Program-made: the position numbers and the translations under genes
Assembly: GCF_003072125.1 (NCBI RefSeq)
Contig: NZ_QCYH01000007.1
Location: 62,001 to 126,000 of the forward strand
Direction of reading: 5' to 3'
Length of the DNA stretch: 64,000 bases
From: Pelagivirga sediminicola
Lineage (GTDB): Bacteria > Pseudomonadota > Alphaproteobacteria > Rhodobacterales > Rhodobacteraceae
The notes under the pieces: generated by a model
Database searches by the model: none
Seen by the model: the letters and a program-made list of their open reading frames with translations, nothing else
What the model was told of the DNA's origin: nothing
In this document: in pieces, positions 1 to 8,838 of the stretch
Numbering within the stretch: the stretch's first letter is position 1
How the letters are laid out: the number at the start of each line of letters is the position of its first letter

Positions 1-729
1 GCCATCGACGATGTTCGACGGGTCCGAGCCCGCGCCGAAGGGCTGATCGCGCTCGACGAACTCCATCGGGCGCCCGCCACGAAAACGGTATCCCATCCGG
101 TCCGCTTCGGGCGCGACCTTCCATTCATCGTCAAAGAACTGCTCTTGCGATTTTTCGGTCAGGCGGTGCCAGTAAAGACCGGGCAGAACGCGCAGCTCCA
201 CCGGCTTTGGCAGCTCGGCCAGCATCGCGCGGTCCAGCGTGCGCTCGCGGGCCTTGGCGCCGGGCTTGCCCACGGGCACCACATCGCCCGCCGCCAGCGC
301 GCGCCCCTCAAATCCGCCAAGCGCGCCGATGGGATAGGTCGCGCGGCTGCCAAGGGCCGGGGGCGTGTCGATGCCGCCTGCGAACGCGATATAGATCCGC
401 GCGCCGGTTTTCAGATAGCCGAATTTCAACGTCTGCCCCGCCTTGACCGGAAAGGACGACCAGCAGGCGCGCTCCTCGCCGTCAACGAAAACGGGCATTT
501 CGGCGCCCGCGACGGCCACCAGCGTGTCATGCTGAAAGGTCAGCTCGGGGCCGATGAACACGGCCTCGAGGCCGGCGGCATCCTCGGGGTTGCCGACCAG
601 CATGTTGGCGATGCGCATCGCCGCGCGGTCCATTGCGCCGCCCTCGGGGATGCCGAGGTGAAAATAGCCGGGCCGCCCCAGATCCTGGATGGTGGTCAAA
701 AGGCCGGGTTTGACAACTTCAAACGTCAT
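1..729 (-). CDS. pxpC: PxpC/KipA-type carboxyltransferase subunit (5' part only)
   Basis: Partial: 243 codons are visible and the 3' end lies beyond the window start. The family marks QDLGRPG (residues 15-21) and GAMD (31-34) identify the AHS2 half of urea-carboxylase-like/5-oxoprolinase enzymes (DUF183/KipA). With PxpB it would form the cytoplasmic lactam-activating subunit that works with PxpA. The ATG is inside the end of pxpB (11-nt overlap) and is preceded by a GGAGG site about 6 nt upstream, so translation is coupled. Family assignment is solid; the exact substrate (5-oxoproline or another lactam/amide) is inferred. Confidence 0.85.
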   Translation of the reverse strand, partial: MTFEVVKPGLLTTIQDLGRPGYFHLGIPEGGAMDRAAMRIANMLVGNPEDAAGLEAVFIGPELTFQHDTLVAVAGAEMPVFVDGEERACWSSFPVKAGQTLKFGYLKTGARIYIAFAGGIDTPPALGSRATYPIGALGGFEGRALAAGDVVPVGKPGAKARERTLDRAMLAELPKPVELRVLPGLYWHRLTEKSQEQFFDDEWKVAPEADRMGYRFRGGRPMEFVERDQPFGAGSDPSNIVDG

Positions 730-1590
730 TGAGAGCCTCCATCAGCTTGGCGTTGGTGCCGTCCATGTCGGCGTTGAAATCTTCCAGATCGAAGGTCACT
801 TCGGCGATGCGCGGCTTGTAGGTGCCATTCTCGACCGCCTTCAGGATCCGGTCATATTCGGCGCGGTCGATCGGCTTCCACTTGACGATGTCGCCGGGTT
901 TGAAGAAGACCATGAAGTCCTTGAGATAACTCACCTTCTGGTCCGCATCGAAGATGGTCATCGGCGTGATGCCGAACATCTGGTAGCCGCCCGCCCCGCG
1001 CACGGAATAGACGCATGAGAAACAGCCGCCATAACCCACGGTCTGCTTGGGCGTATCGGTGCGCGGCTTGAGGTATTTCGGCACCTCGATCTGCTTGTCG
1101 CGGCCGACCAGCTGGTACAGGAATGGCAGCCCCGACACGAAGCCGACCATGGACACGAACCACGGCGCCGAGTGATGCGCCTCGATGAACGCGCCCACGC
1201 TGTCATAGCCGTTGATGCGCGCGGCATAGTCCAGATCGGTGCCCGACGGGTCCTGATGGCGCTCGCGAAAGCGCATGACGCACTCATGCGTCCACGGATC
1301 CTGATAGAAAACCGGCACTTCTATGATGCGCGTCTGCAGCCGCTTTTCGGCGTTGATGGCTTTCTCTTCCATCTCCTTGAGCTTGGCCAGCATATCCTCG
1401 GGCGCGATCACGTCCGGGTCATAGCGCACCTGAAAGGACGCGTTGGCCGGGCAGATCTCGCGCACGCCGTCGATATCCGCGTCCTTGATCGCGTTGCTCA
1501 TTGCGAGCGATTTGAAGAACGCGTCGAGCGACATCTCCTCGTCCATCTCGACGAAGATATGCTCGTCGCCGCCGTATGAATACCGTGTCT

Positions 1591-1594
<4 letters not shown>
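719..1594 (-). CDS. pxpB: PxpB/KipI-type carboxyltransferase subunit
   Basis: A 291-residue AHS1-family protein, longer at the N-terminus than typical KipI (about 240). The C-terminal half carries recognisable AHS1 sequence (GFVSGLPFLYQL, then GYGGCFSCVYSVRGAGGYQMFG). I chose the GTG start because it overlaps the biotin carboxylase stop as GTGA and has an AGGAGG site about 6 nt upstream; an in-frame ATG 60 nt earlier lies inside the upstream gene and is less likely. Expected to pair with PxpC as the carboxyltransferase-like module. The N-terminal extension (about residues 1-90) is unlike classic KipI and may contact the biotin carrier; that is inference. Confidence 0.85.
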
Positions 1595-2973
<1,379 letters not shown>

Positions 2974-2974
2974 C

Positions 2975-3208
2975 TTATTTCAGCGTCGCCAGAACGTCAC
3001 CTGCGGACACCGCCGCCTCGTTCTCGACCGAATAGCCGCCGAACGTGCCGGCCTCTTCGGCCTCCACCTCGATGAAGGATTTCATCACCTCGACCAGTCC
3101 GATGGTATCGCCCGCAGCGACGGCATCGCCTTCGGCCTTGAAGGGCGCATCTTCGGGCGAGGGGCGATGATAGAAGGTGCCGGGAACGGGGGATTGGATA
3201 TCGGCCAT
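2975..3208 (-). CDS. Biotin carboxyl carrier protein, single-domain
   Basis: A 77-residue biotinyl domain without the usual AccB N-terminal extension. The biotin attachment lysine is K43 in LVEVMKS, a variant of the common AMKM motif. The ATG at 3208 is chosen over an upstream in-frame ATG because AAGGAGA lies about 8 nt before it and because the reading frame upstream overlaps pxpA. It would shuttle carboxyl groups between the adjacent biotin carboxylase and the PxpB/PxpC module. Family clear; partner assignment rests on gene order. Confidence 0.88.
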   Translation of the reverse strand: MADIQSPVPGTFYHRPSPEDAPFKAEGDAVAAGDTIGLVEVMKSFIEVEAEEAGTFGGYSVENEAAVSAGDVLATLK

Positions 3209-3230
3209 GGGGTATTCTCCTTGAAAAGGG

Positions 3231-4019
3231 TCAGTCGGTTGAACCTTGCGCCAGCACGTCGCTTGCCGGTGCAATGGTGATGTCATTCTCGCTCAGGATG
3301 GAGCGGATCGCGCGCAGGATATCGACGGCGCCGGGCGTGTCGGAATGCACGCAGATCGATTCAAACGCGACGTCGATGCTCTTGCCGCTGGTCGTCTCGA
3401 CGGTGCCGTCCTGGCAGGCGCGCAGGCATTTGCGCGCGATCGCCTCGGGGTCCAGCGTGGTGGGCTTGCGGGTAAAGACGATCATGCCGTCATCGGCATA
3501 ATCGCGGTCCGAATAGAATTCGCGCACGACGGGATGCGACAGGCGCTTTGCCACCTCGTAGGTCTTGGACGCGCCCATGCAGAACAGGATCAGATCGGGG
3601 CTCATCTGCTGCAGCGTCTCGACCAGGTGGCGCGACAGATCCTCGTTGCGGGCGGCCTCCATGTAGAGCGCGCCATGCGGTTTGACATGCTGAAGCGATA
3701 TCCCGTGACGGCGCCCGAACTCGCGCAGCGCGCCGATCTGGTAGAGGACATCGTTGACCAGCTCATCGGGCGCGGCATCGATGCGGCGGCGGCCAAAGCC
3801 TTGCAGGTCTTTATACGCCGGATGCGCGCCCAGCCCCACGCCATGCGCCTTGGCCAGCGCGGCGACGCGGTTCATCGAGTTGGGATCGCCCGCGTGAAAC
3901 CCGGTGGCGACGTTGGCCGAGCTGATGACCTCCATCAACGCCTCATCAGGCGCATCCCCGTAGGACCAATGGCCGAAGCCCTCGCCCATATCGCAATTGA
4001 GATCGACGATCTTGCGCAT
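3231..4019 (-). CDS. pxpA: PxpA, LamB/YcsF-family lactam hydrolase subunit
   Basis: A 262-residue LamB/YcsF protein, the usual family length, with [11 protein letters not shown] near the N-terminus, [28 protein letters not shown] and VKPHGALY. In bacteria PxpA together with PxpB and PxpC hydrolyses 5-oxoproline to glutamate at the cost of ATP. I start at the ATG of MRKIVDLN (GGGGAA 9 nt upstream), not nine codons earlier. First gene of the operon; the divergent LysR gene and a palindromic site lie immediately upstream. Confidence 0.88.
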   Translation of the reverse strand: MRKIVDLNCDMGEGFGHWSYGDAPDEALMEVISSANVATGFHAGDPNSMNRVAALAKAHGVGLGAHPAYKDLQGFGRRRIDAAPDELVNDVLYQIGALREFGRRHGISLQHVKPHGALYMEAARNEDLSRHLVETLQQMSPDLILFCMGASKTYEVAKRLSHPVVREFYSDRDYADDGMIVFTRKPTTLDPEAIARKCLRACQDGTVETTSGKSIDVAFESICVHSDTPGAVDILRAIRSILSENDITIAPASDVLAQGSTD

Positions 4020-4102
4020 GACATATTCCCCGCGAGCCAGTTTCAAAGGAAAGCTTGCGTTACGCGCTGGCGTTTGTAAATTGCGACTTTCCGAACCTGT
4101 GT

Positions 4103-4119
4103 TATCGGATAATCCGATA
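4103..4119. promoter_or_regulatory. Perfect palindrome, candidate LysR operator
   Basis: TATCGGATAATCCGATA is an 8-1-8 perfect inverted repeat. It contains ATC-N9-GAT, which fits the T-N11-A consensus of LysR-type regulators. It lies in the 121-bp gap between pxpA (minus) and the lysR gene (plus), 22 nt before the LysR ATG, a position suited to both autoregulation and operon control. Binding itself is inferred. Confidence 0.65.
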
Positions 4120-4140
4120 TCTTATATTTCCGGGCAACTT

Positions 4141-5040
4141 ATGAACCTTCGCCAATTGAAATATTTCGTGGCCACCGCCGAGACGGCCCAGGCCAGCCGG
4201 GCGGCATCGGCCCTGTCGATTTCGCAATCGTCCGTGACAACCGCGATTCGCGATCTGGAGGCGTCGCTCGGCGTTGCGCTGTTCCTGCGCAAACGGCACG
4301 GGATGGAGCTGACCAATGCCGGGCGCGAGCTGCTGACCACGGCCTACGCCATCCTCAGCAAGGTCGAGGATGCGCAAAACCTGCGACAGCGCGATATCGA
4401 AACGACAGGCACCATCCGCATCGCGGCCAGTTACACGGTGGTCGGCTACTTCCTGCCCTTCCATCTGGACCGGCTGAAGCAATTGCATCCCAATCTGGAC
4501 ATCCAGCTGCACGAGTTGAACCGTGACAGCATCGAAGAGGGGCTGCTGTCAGGACGCTTCGACTTGGCGGTTCTGCTGACGTCGAACGTCACCGACCCCG
4601 GGCTGGAATCCGAGACGCTCTTGCGTTCGACCCGGCGGGTCTGGGTGCCCAGCGGCCATCCGTTTGCAAAGCGGCATCGCGTTGATTTCGAAGATATTGC
4701 CGGGGAGGATTACATCCTGCTGACGGTCGACGAGGCGGCGAACACCGCGATGAAATACTGGAGCTCTCAACAGCTGCATCCGCAAATCCGCCTTCGGACC
4801 ATGTCGATCGAGGCGGTGCGTTCGATGGTGGCCAATGGGCAGGGGATCACCATCCTGTCGGACATGGTTTATCGCCCTTGGTCGCTTGAGGGCAAGCGCA
4901 TCGCGACCGTCATGACCAACACGCCGGTGCCGACAATGGATGTCGGGCTGGCGTGGCGCAAGGACGTCACCTTTTCCGCGCAGATGCGCCTGGTTCATGA
5001 CTATTTCCGTCAGGCCTACAATTCGCCCTATCCGGGATGA
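4141..5040 (+). CDS. LysR-family transcriptional regulator
   Basis: A 299-residue LysR-type regulator: winged HTH at residues 1-60 (MNLRQLKYFVATAE; ALSISQSSVTTAIRDLE) followed by a periplasmic-binding-like effector domain (from about residue 90, TIRIAASYTVVGYFLP). The ATG at 4141 aligns with the normal LysR N-terminus; the frame stays open upstream through the promoter and palindrome, so longer starts were rejected. Divergent from the pxp operon, so it is the likely regulator of that operon. Confidence 0.9.
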   Translation: MNLRQLKYFVATAETAQASRAASALSISQSSVTTAIRDLEASLGVALFLRKRHGMELTNAGRELLTTAYAILSKVEDAQNLRQRDIETTGTIRIAASYTVVGYFLPFHLDRLKQLHPNLDIQLHELNRDSIEEGLLSGRFDLAVLLTSNVTDPGLESETLLRSTRRVWVPSGHPFAKRHRVDFEDIAGEDYILLTVDEAANTAMKYWSSQQLHPQIRLRTMSIEAVRSMVANGQGITILSDMVYRPWSLEGKRIATVMTNTPVPTMDVGLAWRKDVTFSAQMRLVHDYFRQAYNSPYPG

Positions 5041-5071
5041 CGGCGGAAGCTTGCGGGCCTTTCTTTGCCGG

Positions 5072-6208
5072 TCAGGTAATACTGTTGCCGCGCCGATCCA
5101 GAAACCGCCGCATCGCGTCCAGCCCTGCGTCAATCCCCTTGCGACCCATGCCGATGCGGAACCGATCCGTCGGCGCCTCGATCAATTCCGAGCGATAGAT
5201 CGACGCAGGCAGCAGCAGAACGCCCTCGGTCTCGACGATATCGCGGCAAAATGCCTCGACCCCGTCCGCGCCCAGATAGCGCGGATAGGCGACGCAGCCG
5301 CCATCGGGGTGGTGCCATTCGAAGAGGGGCGGATAATCGGCAAAGAACGCATCCAGTTTTCTACGGTTCTCGCGCACGATCCCACGGTTCCGCTCCAGTA
5401 TCCGATCCCGCACCGACAGGGCCGCAACCGCGAGCCGCTCGCTGGGGGCCGATCCGCAGATCGACAGGTAGTGGCGATAGCGCTCCAGCCGGTTCAGCAT
5501 GTCGCGGTCGCGGCAGGCGATCCAGCCGACGCGCAGGCCCGGCAGGCCATAGGTCTTGGACAGCACGTTGACCGACAGGCCGCGTTCGTAGACATCGGCG
5601 ACCTGCGGCAGGCGCTTGGATTCGTCCAGTTCCAGCAGGCGATAGACTTCGTCGCTGAACAGCCAGACACCGCGTTCGCGGCACAGCTCGACCAAAGCGT
5701 CGAAGGCGGCGCGCGTCGGGATCGCGCCGGTCGGGTTGTTGGGAAAGTTGATCGACACCAACCGGGTATTGGGCCGCATCGCTGCCTTGATCGCGTCGAC
5801 ATCCAGCGCCCAGTCATCATCCTCGCGCAGGGCAACGCCGGTGACCTCGCAAATCTCCAAAGGTAGGGTTTCGGCGGCCTGATAGTTCGGCACGATCACG
5901 ATGGCATGATCGGCAGGCGTCAGCATGACGCGCATCGCGGCATAGATCCCTTCCTCGATCCCCACAAAGCACTGGATATCGTCCGCGTCGCAGGCGTCAT
6001 AGGTCTGCGCGATTGCCGCGCGCAGGTCGGGCGCGCCGCGGGTTTCGGTATAGCCCAGCCAGCAATTCATCAGATCGTCCCGCGCACCCTGCCCGGCCAT
6101 GGCCAGCAATTCGCTGACCGACAGGCTTTCGGCGTCCGAGGCGGTCATGTGGTGGCGGGCGCTGAATTCCCATTTTGCAAAGTGGGTTTCGAGCGCGAAA
6201 TCTCTCAT
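5072..6208 (-). CDS. Class I/II PLP-dependent aminotransferase
   Basis: A 378-residue fold-type I aminotransferase. Visible marks are NFPNNPTG (residues 154-161), the PLP-pyridine Asp in SDEVYR (D186) and the Schiff-base lysine K218 in SKTYGLPGLR. The substrate cannot be read from sequence. The ATG overlaps the stop of the upstream regulator gene as ATGA, so both are co-transcribed; the pairing with a DauR-like regulator suggests amino-acid catabolism. Confidence 0.88.
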   Translation of the reverse strand: MRDFALETHFAKWEFSARHHMTASDAESLSVSELLAMAGQGARDDLMNCWLGYTETRGAPDLRAAIAQTYDACDADDIQCFVGIEEGIYAAMRVMLTPADHAIVIVPNYQAAETLPLEICEVTGVALREDDDWALDVDAIKAAMRPNTRLVSINFPNNPTGAIPTRAAFDALVELCRERGVWLFSDEVYRLLELDESKRLPQVADVYERGLSVNVLSKTYGLPGLRVGWIACRDRDMLNRLERYRHYLSICGSAPSERLAVAALSVRDRILERNRGIVRENRRKLDAFFADYPPLFEWHHPDGGCVAYPRYLGADGVEAFCRDIVETEGVLLLPASIYRSELIEAPTDRFRIGMGRKGIDAGLDAMRRFLDRRGNSIT

Positions 6209-6825
6209 CGGATGTCCTGTCCTTCTGTCTCTCTTATGTCTTTCAGGGTCGCGTAAAGGGCGGCGCGCGAAATCGCCATGGCTTTGGCCACGTAATCCGG
6301 CGCGCCGCGGATCTGCAGAATGCCCGCCTTGTCCAGTTCGGCCAGTATCGCGGCCTTGTCCGCCTTGCGTGCCGCAGCCAGCGTCACCTGACGCGCGCTC
6401 AGCACCGTGCCGATGATATCATGCGCCGCCTCGCGCCAATCGCCCTCGACAAGCGGGCGCGCACGCGGATCGGACGCGCTGCCGGTCAGTTGCGCCAGCA
6501 ATTCCGCCGCGCCTTCCAGATCGCCCGTCAGCATGTTGATGCAAATCATCAGGGTCGGCGTGTCACCGTCACGCCCGACCACTGCCGAGACCGAGCGCAA
6601 TCGCTGTCCGTCCCAGTTCCGCTTGACATAAGGGCCGACAGCGCCGTCTGCGATATCTGACGCGTGGGGCAGCTCTTCTGATAGCAGCGAAGGATCGCCC
6701 GCCATGCGGTTGGAAAATGCGCCCGCGATATAGGCGATGCGTCCGGTTCTCAGATCATGCAGAACGGCCTCGATCCGTCCGGGGATGAGGGACGCGAGCG
6801 CATCGCAAAGGGCTTGATACTGCAT
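6205..6825 (-). CDS. YheO/DauR-like transcriptional regulator
   Basis: A 206-residue protein with an N-terminal YheO-type PAS-like sensor region (about 1-115) and a C-terminal DauR-type HTH (about 145-205, ending AKAMAISRAALYATLKDIRE). The start MQYQALCDALA is supported by GGAGAA upstream; a much longer open frame upstream runs into the cob leader and is spurious. Its relatives include DauR, a repressor of D-arginine use. It precedes and is translationally coupled to the aminotransferase gene, so it probably controls its own operon in response to an amino acid or related ligand (inference). Confidence 0.82.
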   Translation of the reverse strand: MQYQALCDALASLIPGRIEAVLHDLRTGRIAYIAGAFSNRMAGDPSLLSEELPHASDIADGAVGPYVKRNWDGQRLRSVSAVVGRDGDTPTLMICINMLTGDLEGAAELLAQLTGSASDPRARPLVEGDWREAAHDIIGTVLSARQVTLAAARKADKAAILAELDKAGILQIRGAPDYVAKAMAISRAALYATLKDIRETEGQDIR

Positions 6826-7099
6826 ATGATTTCTCCGCAACGGCCCGGTTGGTTCATATAGTCTGATTTTGGACAAAAAGTATAGATCAAACACGGTGAC
6901 GAAGGCGTTATGGGTCGAACGTGGTGCTGACGGACCAGCCCGCAGCCCATGGGTCATCTGCATGATGGCCGATACCGCACGATGCGCACCAAAGTTGACA
7001 CCCAGTGCATTGCGATTGCAGGACGAGGTGCCCGCGCCATTGGAGGCACGCACATCCTATGGCTTGACAGGCCAGGGGCATTGCGCGAAAGCTGCGGCT
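6826..7099. other. Divergent intergenic region
   Basis: 274 nt between the DauR-like gene (minus) and the cobalamin riboswitch (plus). The left half (6850-6900) is AT-richer than its surroundings and probably carries the promoter of the minus-strand operon; the right half should carry the cob promoter. I could not define convincing -35/-10 pairs. No gene is supported here. Confidence 0.5.
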
Positions 7100-7285
7100 G
7101 ATGTTGGTGCCTGCCTCGGCAGGTGAAAAGGGAATGTGCAGCCGCACCATTGCGGTCAAGCACAGCCGCCCCCGCGACCGTGAACGGAAAAGGCCGATCA
7201 CCGCCACTGGCAACCGCCGGGAAGGCAGATCGGCCATAGGGCCACCCGCCCTGAATCCGCAAGCCGGGAGACCTGCCAGCACACA
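7100..7285 (+). promoter_or_regulatory. Cobalamin riboswitch 1 (cob operon leader)
   Basis: Conserved parts in order: GGTGCC (7106), GAAAAGGGAA (7125-7134), GCCGCCCCCGCGACCGTGAACGG in the central junction, CACTGG, and the B12 box AAGCCGGGAGACCTGCC (7261-7277). It lies about 100 nt before the DUF1636-cobW genes and should lower their expression when adenosylcobalamin is plentiful. The downstream segment 7286-7387 would be the expression platform; its mechanism was not resolved. Confidence 0.92.
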
Positions 7286-7387
7286 AAGGACGAAACCGGA
7301 CGGGGTGTGTCGGTGTCGGGGCGATTCCGGCTGCCGGTATCCTCTCGTCATCTCATGCCTGCGTCCCCGAAACATGGGGCTTGAGGC

Positions 7388-7783
7388 ATGAAAGACAGCG
7401 CAGAGACGCCGCCGGATCCAACCGAATTGCTGGTTTGCACCAAATGCCGCCGCGGCCGCACCGAGCCGGGCGATGATCGCTGGCCGGGGCAGGTTCTGTT
7501 CGACGCGCTGGAGGCGCTGCCTTTGCCCGAAGGCGTGCGTCTGACGCCGGTCGAATGCCTGCAGAACTGCGATCACGGCTGCACCGTGGCGCTGCGCGGC
7601 GGCGCGCGCTGGACTTATGTTTTTGCCAATGTCGATGAGGTGGTCGGCGCCGCCATGATCCTTGACGGCGCCGCGCAATACCACGCGCAGCCCGACGGGC
7701 TGATCCCGTGGCGCGAACGTCCCGAACATTTCAAGCGTAACTGCGTCGCCCGTATTCCCCCATTGGAGGCCCCGAATGTCTGA
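7388..7783 (+). CDS. DUF1636 metal-binding protein
   Basis: A 131-residue DUF1636 protein with CTKC (C17-C20) near the N-terminus and a second cysteine cluster CLQNCDHGC, a spacing like that of thioredoxin-like [2Fe-2S] ferredoxins. The biochemical role is not established to my knowledge. It is the first gene after riboswitch 1 and its end overlaps the cobW start by 8 nt, so it is tied to cobalt/cobalamin metabolism, possibly as a metal or electron donor to CobW/CobN (inference). Confidence 0.85.
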   Translation: MKDSAETPPDPTELLVCTKCRRGRTEPGDDRWPGQVLFDALEALPLPEGVRLTPVECLQNCDHGCTVALRGGARWTYVFANVDEVVGAAMILDGAAQYHAQPDGLIPWRERPEHFKRNCVARIPPLEAPNV

Positions 7784-8834
7784 CCTTGCGAAACTTCCCG
7801 TTACCGTCATCACCGGCTTTCTCGGCTCGGGCAAGACCACGCTGGTGCGCCAGCTGATGCAGAATCCGGGCGGCCGGCGCCTTGCCGTCATCGTCAATGA
7901 ATTTGGCGATGTCGGCGTCGATGGCGATATCCTGAAATCCTGCGCGATCCGCGATTGCCCGGCCGAGAACATCATGGAACTGGCCAATGGCTGCATCTGC
8001 TGCACCGTGGCCGATGATTTCATCCCGACGATCGAGGCGCTGATGGCGCTCGATCCGCGCCCCGATCACATACTGATCGAAACGTCGGGGCTGGCGCTGC
8101 CGAAACCGCTGCTTAAGGCGTTCGACTGGCCCGATATCCGCTCGAAAATCACCGTGGACGGCGTGATCGCGCTGGCCGATGCCGAGGCGGTGGCGGCGGG
8201 CCGTTTCGCGCCTGACGTGGCCCGCGTCGATGCGCAGCGTCTGGCAGACGAGAGCATCGACCACGAAACGCCCCTGTCCGAGGTGTTCGAGGACCAGATC
8301 TCCTGCGCCGACATCATCCTGCTGACCAAGCCCGACCTTGCCGGCCCCGAGGGCGTCGCCCGCGCCAAGGAGATCATCGCTGCCGAATCTCCCCGCCCTA
8401 TCCCCGTAGTCGAAGTGGCCGAGGGGGTCATCGACCCGCGTATCATTCTGGGGCTGGAGGCCGCCGCGGAGGACGATATCGACGCGCGCCCCTCGCATCA
8501 CGACGGCGCGGATGACCACGAACATGACGACTTCGAAAGCATCGTCGTGGACATCCCCGAAATCACCGATCCCGCCGATCTGGTCAGCGCCATCGAAGCG
8601 CTGGCCAACGATCACAACATCCTGCGGATCAAGGGCTATGCCGCCGTTACCGGCAAGCCGATGCGCCTGCTGGTGCAGGCCGTGGGCGCGCGCGTGCGGC
8701 ACCAGTTTGATCGCCCTTGGAAGCCGGATGAGGCCCGCGCCGGGCGGCTGGTCGTCATCGCCGAGCATCACGATATCAACGCCGATGTGATCCGCACCGC
8801 GCTGGGCGCCGTCCGCGCGGAGGCGGCAGAGTAG
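7776..8834 (+). CDS. cobW: CobW-family GTP-dependent metallochaperone
   Basis: A 352-residue G3E GTPase: P-loop GFLGSGKTT (14-22), metal site CICC (C73, C75, C76) and a His/Asp-rich stretch near residues 235-250 (HHDGADDHEHDD). CobW is thought to deliver cobalt to the CobNST chelatase. The ATG has GGAGG about 8 nt upstream and overlaps the DUF1636 gene; cobN starts 4 nt after its stop. Placement directly before cobN favours a cobalt rather than a zinc role. Confidence 0.93.
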   Translation: MSDLAKLPVTVITGFLGSGKTTLVRQLMQNPGGRRLAVIVNEFGDVGVDGDILKSCAIRDCPAENIMELANGCICCTVADDFIPTIEALMALDPRPDHILIETSGLALPKPLLKAFDWPDIRSKITVDGVIALADAEAVAAGRFAPDVARVDAQRLADESIDHETPLSEVFEDQISCADIILLTKPDLAGPEGVARAKEIIAAESPRPIPVVEVAEGVIDPRIILGLEAAAEDDIDARPSHHDGADDHEHDDFESIVVDIPEITDPADLVSAIEALANDHNILRIKGYAAVTGKPMRLLVQAVGARVRHQFDRPWKPDEARAGRLVVIAEHHDINADVIRTALGAVRAEAAE

Positions 8835-8838
8835 CGCC

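Noticed and set aside
3997..4140. N-terminal extension of the LysR gene
   Set aside because: It would run through the divergent promoter and the palindrome; the family N-terminus begins at 4141.
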